A stretch of 64,000 bases of DNA from Deltaproteobacteria bacterium GWC2_55_46 (lineage in GTDB: Bacteria > Desulfobacterota > GWC2-55-46). Numbering within the stretch: the stretch's first letter is position 1; every line of letters starts with the position of its first letter. The notes under the pieces were generated by a model that was not told the origin of the DNA, did no database searches, and was given only the letters and a program-made list of their open reading frames with translations. The stretch is from NCBI GenBank assembly GCA_001595385.3, contig LVEI03000001.1, positions 2,423,344 through 2,487,343 on the forward strand, read 5' to 3'. The position numbers were made by a program, and so were the translations under genes. Shown here piece after piece: positions 51,878 to 61,841 of the stretch.

Positions 51878-53262
51878 GCGATAGAAAAAATCTGATATTC
51901 ATAGTCGATGATAACAAGGACATGCGCCTGATCCTTTCCGATGTCCTGCGTTCAGAGGGGTACGAAGTATGCGTATGCAGCAGCCCTAAGACCTGTCTCA
52001 AGGAGTTCGAGACCATGCGCCCCTCGCTTGTCCTGCTCGATTTTAAACTGCCCGAGATGGACGGGCTCGAACTCCTCAAGGAGCTTAAGGCAAGGGACGA
52101 GGACCTTATGGTCGTAATGCTTACGGCCTATGGCGAGATCAAGAGCGCGGTCCAGGCAATGAAGCTCGGCGCCTTCGATTACGTTACAAAGCCCTTCAAT
52201 AACGAGGAACTGGTGCTGATAATCAGGAATGCGCTCAAGACCGGCAGCCTTGCAAGGGAGGTGGCCAGCCTCAAGACCAGGCTCGAGCAGTGCCGTCCTT
52301 ATCCTGAGGGAGTGATGAGCGACTCTCCTCAGTTCAGGCAGGTCCTGAACCAGGTTTTTCTAATAGCCCCAACGGATGTCACCGTAATCCTGCAGGGAGA
52401 GAGCGGCACCGGCAAAGAGCTTCTCGCCAGGATGATCCACGATAACAGCTCGAGAAGAAATAAGCCCTTTGTGGCCATCGACTGCGGTGCGCTGCCTGAG
52501 ACCCTGGCGGAAAGCGAGCTTTTCGGCTACGAGAAAGGCGCCTTTTCAGGGGCGGATGCAAGGAAAGAGGGCCAGTTCGAGCTGGCAAACGGAGGGACCC
52601 TTTTCCTGGACGAGATAACGAACCTTTCCGAATCGGTGCAATCGAAACTCCTGCGGGTGCTCCAGGACCGCAAGGTCCATCTTCTTGGCGGCAAAAGGGA
52701 TTTCGAGTTGGACGTCAGGATAATGGCGGCCACTAACGTGGACTTCCTCTCCGAGGTGAATGCCGGCAGGTTCAGAAACGACCTTTACCACAGGCTAAAC
52801 GAGTTCAACATCCATATACCGGCCCTAAGGGACAGGGGCGAGGACGTTCCAGCGCTGGCAAGCTATTTCCTCGGACTTGCCGCAAAGGAGTTCCGGAAGG
52901 AGGTGAAGGAGTTTTCCTGCGAGGCCATGGAGGTCCTCCTCAATTATAATTGGCCCGGCAATATCCGCGAGCTCCGCAATGCCATCCGGAGGGCCGCGCT
53001 TCTTGAGGGTTCGGACCAGATAACGCCCGCTGCCCTGCCTCCCGAAATCGTGAAAAAGACGATGAGTCTTGAATGCAAAGAGCTGCTCGGGACCGGCACA
53101 TCCCTGAATAAGATAACAAGGACGCTTTCAAGGAATGTCGAGCGGGATATAATCTCAAAAGCCCTTTCTGAGACTAAAAACAATAAGACCAGGGCAGCCA
53201 AGATGCTTGGGATCGACAGGATGACCCTGTATTCGAAGATGAAATTACTTGGACTCGGATAG
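51874..53262 (+). CDS. NtrC-family sigma-54-dependent response regulator
   Basis: 462 residues from ATG 51874 (ATGA overlap). The receiver has the acidic pair D12/D13, phosphoacceptor D56 (LLDFKLPEMDG), T84 and K106. The AAA domain has Walker A GESGTGKE (175-182), Walker B LFLDEI, and the sigma-54 contact loop as GAFSGA (222-227), with serine in place of the usual threonine. The C-terminus is a Fis-type helix-turn-helix (NKTRAAKMLGIDRMTLYSK). The next gene is gvpA, 347 bases on, behind a strong sigma-54 site, so it is the likely activator of the gas-vesicle operon. Confidence 0.93.
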   Translation: MSDRKNLIFIVDDNKDMRLILSDVLRSEGYEVCVCSSPKTCLKEFETMRPSLVLLDFKLPEMDGLELLKELKARDEDLMVVMLTAYGEIKSAVQAMKLGAFDYVTKPFNNEELVLIIRNALKTGSLAREVASLKTRLEQCRPYPEGVMSDSPQFRQVLNQVFLIAPTDVTVILQGESGTGKELLARMIHDNSSRRNKPFVAIDCGALPETLAESELFGYEKGAFSGADARKEGQFELANGGTLFLDEITNLSESVQSKLLRVLQDRKVHLLGGKRDFELDVRIMAATNVDFLSEVNAGRFRNDLYHRLNEFNIHIPALRDRGEDVPALASYFLGLAAKEFRKEVKEFSCEAMEVLLNYNWPGNIRELRNAIRRAALLEGSDQITPAALPPEIVKKTMSLECKELLGTGTSLNKITRTLSRNVERDIISKALSETKNNKTRAAKMLGIDRMTLYSKMKLLGLG

Positions 53263-53267
53263 GACTG

Positions 53268-53321
53268 TAAGGGCGGCCTTATAGTATGTAGAGACTGCTC
53301 TACGCTTCCGGGCTTCCCGGA
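53268..53321. promoter_or_regulatory. Cluster of three inverted repeats, candidate enhancer sites
   Basis: Three short palindromes follow the regulator stop: TAAGG-4-CCTTA (53268-53281), GTAGAG-4-CTCTAC (53288-53303) and TCCGGG-3-CCCGGA (53307-53321). They lie 89 to 142 bases upstream of the sigma-54 promoter, the usual distance for dimer-binding enhancers of NtrC-type activators. The first could instead be a weak hairpin ending the regulator transcript. No experimental site is known to me. Confidence 0.45.
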
Positions 53322-53409
53322 CAGCCACGCCCTCGATTTAAAATAAAAGAAGGCCCCGAAAATCAGTTGATCTTGTGAAAATTTGTCTTTCCCCCCTCCC
53401 TGGCTTTTC

Positions 53410-53424
53410 TGGCACGGTTGTTGC
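53410..53424 (+). promoter_or_regulatory. Sigma-54 (RpoN) promoter of the gas-vesicle operon
   Basis: TGGCACGGTTGTTGC matches the consensus TGGCAC-N5-TTGC perfectly, with GG (53411-53412) and GC (53423-53424) separated by ten bases. Transcription would start near 53436, about 174 bases before gvpA. An NtrC-family activator gene ends 147 bases upstream. This is the clearest promoter in the window. Confidence 0.88.
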
Positions 53425-53474
53425 TCTTACCTATCTTCAAATCAATCAACATGACAATCACCGAATAAGGCGGG

Positions 53475-53496
53475 CGGCGCCTGAGTAAAGGCGCCG
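53475..53496 (+). promoter_or_regulatory. GC hairpin in the gvpA leader
   Basis: A seven-base all-GC stem, CGGCGCC (53475-53481) with GGCGCCG (53490-53496), encloses the loop TGAGTAAA. It lies about 40 bases into the predicted leader RNA. With no T-run after it, it is more likely an RNA-stabilising or regulatory stem than a terminator. The rest of the 347-base region before gvpA holds the promoter, the palindromes and no gene. Confidence 0.55.
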
Positions 53497-53609
53497 TGAT
53501 TCAAACCTGCCTGAAGTACGAAAGCAAGCTGCCGGATTTGTCGGGTCGTTGGTCAAAGCGCGGCCTTACACAGCGGCAGGATCTCAAACCGGAAAGGAGG
53601 TGAAAGATC

Positions 53610-53825
53610 ATGGCAGTCGAGAAAACGATGGCGTCTTCAAGCCTCGTGGAAGTGGTAGACCGCATCCTTGACAAGGGGATAGTCATAGATGCCTGGGCCA
53701 GGGTTTCCCTGGTAGGCATCGAGCTCCTTGCAATCGAGGCAAGGGTGGTATGCTCCTCCGTCGAGACCTTCCTCAAGTACGCTGAGGCGATAGGTCTCAC
53801 GGCAACAGAGTCAGCCACTGCCTGA
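53610..53825 (+). CDS. gvpA: Gas vesicle structural protein GvpA
   Basis: 71 residues, the right size for the main gas-vesicle shell protein. The conserved core is plain: [37 protein letters not shown] and [12 protein letters not shown], the two-strand and helix pattern of GvpA. A perfect AAAGGAGGTG ribosome-binding site precedes the ATG, as expected for a highly made protein. It is the first gene behind the sigma-54 promoter. A hairpin follows at 53854. Two further GvpA-family genes are at 60428 and 62948. Confidence 0.95.
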   Translation: MAVEKTMASSSLVEVVDRILDKGIVIDAWARVSLVGIELLAIEARVVCSSVETFLKYAEAIGLTATESATA

Positions 53826-53853
53826 CGGCGATGATCTTGGCATCCTTGGGGTT

Positions 53854-53879
53854 TAGAGGGCGCCCCTTGACCCCCTCTA
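53854..53879 (+). promoter_or_regulatory. Hairpin between gvpA and the rest of the operon
   Basis: TAGAGGG (53854-53860) pairs with CCCTCTA (53873-53879) over a 12-base loop, 29 bases after the gvpA stop. No T-run follows. In other gas-vesicle operons structural gvpA message outnumbers downstream messages, so a processing or partial-termination stem at this point is reasonable. The gap from 53826 to 53933 holds no other gene I support. Confidence 0.5.
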
Positions 53880-53933
53880 CCGAGAGCGCCTCAAGCATGC
53901 CCCGGATCATCCCGCGAAGAAAAGGGAAGGGAT

Positions 53934-54557
53934 ATGGACCATTCAGAGTCTGTGATGGAAGCCGGGCTTCAGATAGTAAGGTCTTTCGAGAAAAGCGCCG
54001 CCGCTCTGATAGATCTTGTAAAGGAAACCGCTGGCTGCCTTGAGGAGGAGTGCTCGGAGCAGGATGCTATGCTGAGAGAGCTCAGGGACAAGCTGTCGAG
54101 AGAGGGGCTGAGAAAGAAGGACTTCGACGCCATCATGGGCCGCTTGCAGACCAGGGCCGGAGAACTCCGGGGAGAGATAAAGACTGCGATCGAGGCCTTT
54201 TTGAGGGAAGAAGGGGAGTTCGTGCGTTTTCTCGAGTCAATGGTGAACGGGACTTCAGAGACAACAGGGTATCTCGGCAGCGAAAGGCTCCCCAAGCTCA
54301 GGGAATGCGAGCACAGGGTGGCTGCTGTCCTTATGGAGCTTCAGATAGAGCAGGCTACATTAAATGGCGAGCTTAAACGGCTCCTCTCGATAAGAGAGGG
54401 CGTTAGCATAAAGGATTTCAAGTTTTCGGTCAGGACGCTAAAGCTCAGGCAGGATGAGAGCCGGGGCGCGATGGGCAGGGTGATCGAGGACTTCTACAGG
54501 GCCAGGCAGGATGTACTGGCCCGCTGGCAGGCCGTGTTCAGCGCCTGCAATGGATGA
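53934..54557 (+). CDS. Coiled-coil protein of the gas-vesicle operon, unrecognised family
   Basis: 207 residues, predicted almost wholly helical, rich in Glu, Lys, Arg and Leu, with a heptad-like pattern through most of its length. There is no signal peptide, membrane helix or catalytic motif. GGAAGGG lies just before the ATG. It contains three cysteines near residues 34-40 and around 130 (CLEEEC, ECEH). It sits between gvpA and gvpN, where other organisms often encode GvpC-like shell-strengthening proteins or other accessories. I do not recognise a family; shell-associated or scaffold roles are inference only. Confidence 0.6.
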   Translation: MDHSESVMEAGLQIVRSFEKSAAALIDLVKETAGCLEEECSEQDAMLRELRDKLSREGLRKKDFDAIMGRLQTRAGELRGEIKTAIEAFLREEGEFVRFLESMVNGTSETTGYLGSERLPKLRECEHRVAAVLMELQIEQATLNGELKRLLSIREGVSIKDFKFSVRTLKLRQDESRGAMGRVIEDFYRARQDVLARWQAVFSACNG

Positions 54558-54609
54558 TCATGCCGCTAAACTCCCCGGCGATTACCCGGGTAAAGACCAG
54601 GAGGATGCC

Positions 54610-55095
54610 ATGTCCATATTAGATGATTTCAGGTCGATGACTCACGAAATATCCGCTGCCTACGACATCAGGGCCGGTGAGCTCGCTTCCATCAAGCGGC
54701 ACATCCGCACCATGCTCGGCGACCTCAGGCGCACCCGGAGGGAAGAGTCCCGGAAGCTTGCCGCCGAGCGCAGGAAAGAGGTCGCACACATAAAAAAGCA
54801 GGTTGAAGGCATCAAGAAGGAGACCGCCAATTCCCTCAGGGACTTCAGGAAGACCACCCTTTCCGGCATCAAAATGGAGACCGAGGACCGCAAGGGTGAG
54901 GTGATCGACATGCTCGGGAGCTTCAGGAAGGATTTCATCGATGGATTCAGGAAAGAGATGGAGGGTATGACATCCGCCTGGGGGGACCTGGTACAGGGCC
55001 TCAGGGCCAAGAGAAACCAGGTGAGAACCGGGCAGAACCTGCCTGAGGCGAAGTCGGGAAAAAGGAAAAGGCATGTGGCAAATCGCGCCGCCTGA
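54610..55095 (+). CDS. Repeat-bearing basic helical protein, possible GvpC analogue
   Basis: 161 residues from ATG 54610, chosen because AGGAGG lies seven bases upstream; the frame is open further back. It is strongly helical and basic. Short repeats of the form hydrophobic-L-x-x-[FL]-R recur at about residues 3 (ILDDFR), 35 (MLGDLR), 75 (SLRDFR) and 101 (MLGSFR). Longer similarity holds between 35-58 and 75-98. GvpC is a helical protein of imperfect repeats that wraps the shell. The likeness is in design, not in recognisable sequence, so the function is a hypothesis. Confidence 0.6.
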   Translation: MSILDDFRSMTHEISAAYDIRAGELASIKRHIRTMLGDLRRTRREESRKLAAERRKEVAHIKKQVEGIKKETANSLRDFRKTTLSGIKMETEDRKGEVIDMLGSFRKDFIDGFRKEMEGMTSAWGDLVQGLRAKRNQVRTGQNLPEAKSGKRKRHVANRAA

Positions 55096-55147
55096 TCCTG
55101 TTACATGAACCGGTCCCAAGGACCTGAAAGATCATGGAGACAAACGC

Positions 55148-56149
55148 ATGCAAGATGAATTCACGACGGTGCTTGAGCCCCGGAAGATGCCCGATTTCGT
55201 TGAGACACCTTACATAAACGAGGTCACCGAGCGGGCCCTCGGCTATGTAAGGGCGGGCTTCCCGGTGCACTTCAGGGGCGTATCCGGAGCAGGAAAAACC
55301 ACTCTGGCCATGCACCTTGCCGCAAAGATCGGCAGGCCCGTGGTGATCCTCCACGGCGACGAGGAGCACTCCACCTCTGCCCTCGTGGGAGGCGAGCAGG
55401 GCTACAGGATGAGAAGGGTGGTGGACAACTTCATCCATTCGGTCCTCAAGACAGAGGAGAGCTTCCAGAAGACATGGGTGGACAGCCGCCTCACCCTCGC
55501 CTGCAAATGCGGTTTCACGCTTGTGTATGACGAGTTTACGCGCTCAAGGCCGGAGACGAACAATATCCTGCTCTCCATTCTTCAGGAGAGGGTCCTCGAC
55601 CTGCCTGCCACGCGTGATGGATATGTAAAGGTCAGTCCCCAGTTCTCAGCCATATTCACCAGCAACCCGGAGGAGTACGCGGGTGTGTACAGGAGCCAGG
55701 ACGCGCTCAGGGACAGGATGGTCACGCTTGACCTGGAGCACCCCGATAGGGAGACCGAGGTAGCGGTCACTATGGCGAAATCCGGGTTGCCCAAGGCTCA
55801 AGCCGAGCGGATTGTGGCGGTAGTGAGGGACTTGAGGGAGTCAGGAAAATGCGAGTTCGCGCCCACTGTCAGGGGTTGCATCATTATAGCGAAGACCCTG
55901 AGGATCAGGGGCGGTTCGGCCGACTCCGGTTGCGCGTCGTTCAGGGAGATCTGTGCCGACGTCCTTTCCTCCGAGTCCAGCCGGGTGGGCTCTATCGGGA
56001 ACACCAGGAAAGTCAGGAAGCTCGTAGGCGAGCTCATTGACAGGCACTGCGCCAAGGCGTCCCTGAAAGACCCGGGCCGCAAGGGGGCCGGTGAAAATGA
56101 CGGCGCGGGAGCAGGCCTGCGCTTGACGGCGATAAAGGGGGTTTCATGA
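55148..56149 (+). CDS. gvpN: Gas vesicle AAA+ ATPase GvpN
   Basis: 333 residues. Walker A is GVSGAGKTT (44-52) and Walker B is LVYDEF (125-130), with the MoxR/NorQ-like arrangement of GvpN. FVETPYINEVTERALGYVRAGFPVHFRG at the N-terminus and FTSNPEEYAGVY are diagnostic. The C-terminal tail after about 275 is variable. It overlaps the next small gene by four bases (ATGA). GvpN is an ATPase needed for growth of full-size vesicles. Confidence 0.93.
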   Translation: MQDEFTTVLEPRKMPDFVETPYINEVTERALGYVRAGFPVHFRGVSGAGKTTLAMHLAAKIGRPVVILHGDEEHSTSALVGGEQGYRMRRVVDNFIHSVLKTEESFQKTWVDSRLTLACKCGFTLVYDEFTRSRPETNNILLSILQERVLDLPATRDGYVKVSPQFSAIFTSNPEEYAGVYRSQDALRDRMVTLDLEHPDRETEVAVTMAKSGLPKAQAERIVAVVRDLRESGKCEFAPTVRGCIIIAKTLRIRGGSADSGCASFREICADVLSSESSRVGSIGNTRKVRKLVGELIDRHCAKASLKDPGRKGAGENDGAGAGLRLTAIKGVS

Positions 56150-56445
56150 AAAAGCAGATAGCCGGCCTCTCCAGCATGAGGACATGCCGGAAGGTGAAGA
56201 TAAGGTCGGCCATCGGGTCTTCCACCGGAGGCTATCTGGACCTGTACATCATGGACCTCGAGAGTAGAAGGTTCCAAAAGGAGCTCCTGACAGTGGAGAA
56301 ACGGAAGCGCTGGCTGGAGTCCGAGCTCAAGCGTCTCGGGAAAGAGCAGGAGCGCGTAAAGAAGGAGATGCCCCGGAGCAGCCCCCGGCCTTCAAGAACA
56401 AAGCCCCAGGGCAAGGCCCTGAAGACGATGATAATGGATTATTAG
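56146..56445 (+). CDS. Small GvpV-like gas-vesicle protein (tentative)
   Basis: 99 residues. A basic N-terminal part with KVKIRSAIGSSTGGYLDLYIM is followed by a charged helix, MDLESRRFQKELLTVEKRKRWLES, and a Pro/Lys/Arg-rich tail. The Y-L-x-L-Y turn followed by a coiled coil reminds me of cyanobacterial GvpV, but I cannot verify this. It is coupled to gvpN and abuts the gvpF/L gene (TAG then ATG). It is most likely an assembly accessory. Confidence 0.6.
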   Translation: MKKQIAGLSSMRTCRKVKIRSAIGSSTGGYLDLYIMDLESRRFQKELLTVEKRKRWLESELKRLGKEQERVKKEMPRSSPRPSRTKPQGKALKTMIMDY

Positions 56446-57192
56446 ATGGAGGAAGGCAGTTATCTGTATTGCATCATCGGGACCGGACAGGCGAGGAACT
56501 TCGGCCCTGTCGGCATAGGCGGCTGCAACGACGAGGTCTCGACCATAAGTTATGGAGACGTATCGTGCGTTATCAGCCGCTCCCCTCTCAAGGAATACGC
56601 CCTCTCCAGGGAGAACCTGCTCTGCCATCAGAGGGTGATAGAGACGGTGATGAAAGACTACACGGTCCTGCCGGTAAGGTTCTCGACCATATCGGCGAGC
56701 CCGGAGGATATAAGAGGTCTCCTCAGAAAAAGACTCCCGGAGTTCAGCGGCCTTTTGAAGCAGATGGACGGAAAGGTGGAACTGGGCCTCAAGGTCATCT
56801 GGAAGGAGATGGGGCTTATATACGGCGAGGTCCAGGAAGACCCGGAGATAAAGCGGGTCAAAGAGGATTTGGAGGGCAGGCGCGGCGGGACGCTTTATGA
56901 AAAGATAGGCCTTGGCAGGTCGGTAGAGGAAGCCCTTGGCAGGAAGAGGGACGACGAGGCCGATTCAATCGTCTCGGCCTTTAAAGGGCTGTATTCGGAT
57001 ATGAAGAGGAACAAGACCCACGGCGAGAGCATGTTACTGAACGCGGCCTTCCTGGTCGACAGGGCCTCAACAGGCGGGTTCGACGCCATAGTGCAGGACC
57101 TCGACCGGCAAATTGGCGGGAGGGTATTGCTCAAGTACGTGGGGCCTGTGCCCATATTCAATTTCGTCAACATTGTTGTCGAATGGAACTGA
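56446..57192 (+). CDS. Gas vesicle protein GvpF/GvpL family, copy 1
   Basis: 248 residues. The N-terminal SYLYCIIGTGQ, the middle RVIETVMKDYTVLPVRFSTI and the C-terminal segment VLLKYVGPVPIFNFVNIVVE are typical of GvpF/L. The family consists of a ferredoxin-like N-domain and a helical domain, and its members bind GvpA before or during assembly. It starts directly after the preceding stop and is followed by Hsp20. It is the first of three family members in this operon, and the only plain one with its length. Confidence 0.9.
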   Translation: MEEGSYLYCIIGTGQARNFGPVGIGGCNDEVSTISYGDVSCVISRSPLKEYALSRENLLCHQRVIETVMKDYTVLPVRFSTISASPEDIRGLLRKRLPEFSGLLKQMDGKVELGLKVIWKEMGLIYGEVQEDPEIKRVKEDLEGRRGGTLYEKIGLGRSVEEALGRKRDDEADSIVSAFKGLYSDMKRNKTHGESMLLNAAFLVDRASTGGFDAIVQDLDRQIGGRVLLKYVGPVPIFNFVNIVVEWN

Positions 57193-57205
57193 GAGGAGGA
57201 CGGCA

Positions 57206-59880
<2,675 letters not shown>

Positions 59881-59888
59881 AGGATAGC

Positions 59889-60140
59889 ATGGGTTTCCTG
59901 TTGGACGACATTATACTCTTCCCCGTCAAGGGTGTTGCCTGGATAGGGCAGCGGCTCAAGCAGGCGGCAGACGATGAGATGCTCGATAGCTCGAAGGTGC
60001 AGGGTGAGCTGATGGAGCTTCAGATCCAGTTTGAGCTCGGCGCCATATCGGAAGAGGAGTACGCCAGGAGGGAAGGCGAACTCCTCGAGAGACTTGAAGA
60101 GATTAAAAGGCTTAAAGAACGGGCCTCGGGAGGCGAATGA
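59889..60140 (+). CDS. gvpG: Gas vesicle protein GvpG
   Basis: 83 residues, standard for GvpG. MGFLLDDIILFPVKGVAWIG at the N-terminus is the family's mark, followed by a charged helix with LQIQFELGAISEEEYARREGELLERLE. A GGA-rich sequence (AATAGAGGATAG) precedes it. GvpG is a minor protein required for vesicle formation that interacts with other accessory Gvps. Confidence 0.92.
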   Translation: MGFLLDDIILFPVKGVAWIGQRLKQAADDEMLDSSKVQGELMELQIQFELGAISEEEYARREGELLERLEEIKRLKERASGGE

Positions 60141-60153
60141 ACCGGAGAGAAAC

Positions 60154-60417
60154 ATGCCCATAAGCTTAAGCGAGATAATAATCAAGACGAGGAAGGAACT
60201 GCAAAGCATCACAGGCCTCGATGCCTCATCCACCGTAAAGACCGTGAGGGATGAGAAGGGCTGGCACATCTTCGTAGAGATGGTCGAGAAGCACTCCATC
60301 CCGGACGGTATGGATATCCTCGCCACCTATGAGGCTATCCTGGACCTCGATGGCAATCTGACGGAGTTCAGGCGCAGGGGCTTGCGCAAGCGCATGGACA
60401 CGGCGGTAACGGAATAG
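60154..60417 (+). CDS. gvpO: Gas vesicle protein GvpO
   Basis: 87 residues from ATG 60154, with GGAGAG just ahead; the frame is open upstream inside gvpG. The pattern ELQSITGLDASSTVKTVRDEKGWHIFVEMVEKHSIPDG and ATYEAILDLDGNLTEFRR is that of GvpO: a helix followed by a curled sheet. GvpO is essential for gas-vesicle formation in several bacteria and archaea. Confidence 0.9.
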   Translation: MPISLSEIIIKTRKELQSITGLDASSTVKTVRDEKGWHIFVEMVEKHSIPDGMDILATYEAILDLDGNLTEFRRRGLRKRMDTAVTE

Positions 60418-60427
60418 GGGCAATGGC

Positions 60428-60793
60428 ATGACGGTAAAGGCCGCGCATACAGAGTATACGATTCTGGATGTCGTTGACAGGATCCTCGACAAAGGGCTTG
60501 CCATAAACGCCGACATCTCCATCTCGATAGCGGGCACCGAACTGCTTGGGATAAAGATCCGGGCGGCGCTGGCGTCTTTTGAGACTGCCGCGAAGTACGG
60601 GCTTGAGTTCCCGAGCGGGGTTGAGCGGGGCAGCCCGGCCTGGCAGGATGCAGGGGTTTTGAAGGAGAGCTGTCCCGGCTGCGGCAAAAAGCAACCGGCC
60701 AGGGAACTCCTGGAGCAGCGCTGCCCCTGGTGCGGCTGGATGAGCGCGAGCGCAAAGGAGCGCGAAACGTCCTTGATAATGGAGCTGAAATGA
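60428..60793 (+). CDS. GvpA-family protein (GvpJ/GvpS-like) with a C-terminal zinc ribbon
   Basis: 121 residues. Residues 10-60 are a GvpA-type core ([38 protein letters not shown]). The extra C-terminal part contains CPGC (82-85) and CPWC (99-102), spaced as in a zinc ribbon, with SCPGCGKKQPARE before the second pair. Plain GvpA or GvpJ proteins do not carry this. It overlaps the GvpL-J gene (ATGA). It may be a minor tip or nucleation protein that also binds metal or a partner. Confidence 0.85.
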   Translation: MTVKAAHTEYTILDVVDRILDKGLAINADISISIAGTELLGIKIRAALASFETAAKYGLEFPSGVERGSPAWQDAGVLKESCPGCGKKQPARELLEQRCPWCGWMSASAKERETSLIMELK

Positions 60794-61818
60794 AAGCCCC
60801 GGTATTCTTTATTCATGGGATCGTAAGGGGGACCGGGGGCACAGCCCAACTTCCCGTTTTGAATTCTGCGGAAGTCCGCGCCCTGAACTATCGGGATATG
60901 GCCTGCCTGATCTCAGGCCCGTTCCCTGCCGGTCCGGCTGAGGGCACAAGTGCTCTCGCCGATATGCTTACAATGCACCATTCCGTCCTCGAGCAGGCGA
61001 TGGATAGGGCACGGGCGGTCCTGCCTGTCAAGATGGGGGCGAAGTTCACGTCAGACGGGCAGGTAGTGGACTTGATGGAGAGGGCATACACGGAATTCTC
61101 AAAGAGGCTCGATGTCCTCGAAGACAGGATCGAGGCGGATCTTACGGCGTATTGGCAGGATCTGGACGGGATGATAAAGGGGATAGCCGCAGTGGACGGG
61201 GAGATAACACTGCTCAGGGAAAGGATACAGGGCAGGCCGGCCAATGAGACGCTTGAAGAGAGGATCAGGGTCGGATCGGCCATAAAGGACAGGGTCGAGA
61301 AAAGGCGCGTGAAGGCGCAGTCTCTTATCCTGGAGAGGCTCGGTAAAGAGGTCTGCAGGTCCAGGGTGCTGGAGCTTGCGGATGACAGGATTGTCCTGAG
61401 CTGCGCCTTGCTGATAGATCGGAAAAAGTTGCAGGGCTTCGAGAAAGCCCTGGATGAGGTCAACTCCATCCTGGAAGAGAAGGTCCGGCTGAGGTATGTC
61501 TCTCCCCTGCCGCCGTACTCTTTTGCCATGCTGGAAGTGAAAGAGGCGGAGTATGAAGAGGTGCTCAGGGCGAAAAGCCTTTTCGGGCTCGGGGACGAGT
61601 TCACCCCTGCGGACATAAAGCAGGCATACCATAACATGGCCCTCGAACTCCATCCTGACAGCGACCAGGACAATGCGGCCCTCAATGCCGGGTTCGAGGA
61701 CGTTAAAAAGGCATACGAGGCGCTGAGGAACTTCTGCCAAAGCGGCAGATGCTCTTTCAGGCAAGGCGGTCTCCAGAGCTTCCTTTATATAGAAACCAGA
61801 GGCCAGGAGGCGGCCTGA
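60790..61818 (+). CDS. GvpF/L-family protein fused to a J domain
   Basis: 342 residues from ATG 60790. Residues 1-250 are a GvpF/L domain, seen from AVLPVKMGAKFTS in the middle and VRLRYVSPLPPYSFAMLEV at its end. Residues about 262-312 look like a J domain, with LFGLGDEFTPADIKQAYHNMA, the HPD signature (288-290), and FEDVKKAYEAL. HPD stimulates the ATPase of DnaK, and a dnaK lies 1.4 kb downstream. The protein therefore links a GvpA-binding module to a chaperone recruiter. The J domain is compact. Confidence 0.88.
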   Translation: MKAPVFFIHGIVRGTGGTAQLPVLNSAEVRALNYRDMACLISGPFPAGPAEGTSALADMLTMHHSVLEQAMDRARAVLPVKMGAKFTSDGQVVDLMERAYTEFSKRLDVLEDRIEADLTAYWQDLDGMIKGIAAVDGEITLLRERIQGRPANETLEERIRVGSAIKDRVEKRRVKAQSLILERLGKEVCRSRVLELADDRIVLSCALLIDRKKLQGFEKALDEVNSILEEKVRLRYVSPLPPYSFAMLEVKEAEYEEVLRAKSLFGLGDEFTPADIKQAYHNMALELHPDSDQDNAALNAGFEDVKKAYEALRNFCQSGRCSFRQGGLQSFLYIETRGQEAA

Positions 61819-61841
61819 GTGAAAGGCAGACGGTTGAAGAC

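Noticed and set aside
53831-54043. A 70-codon open frame after gvpA
   Set aside because: It overlaps the 5' end of the coiled-coil gene in another frame, has no conserved core, and the coiled-coil gene has the better ribosome-binding site.
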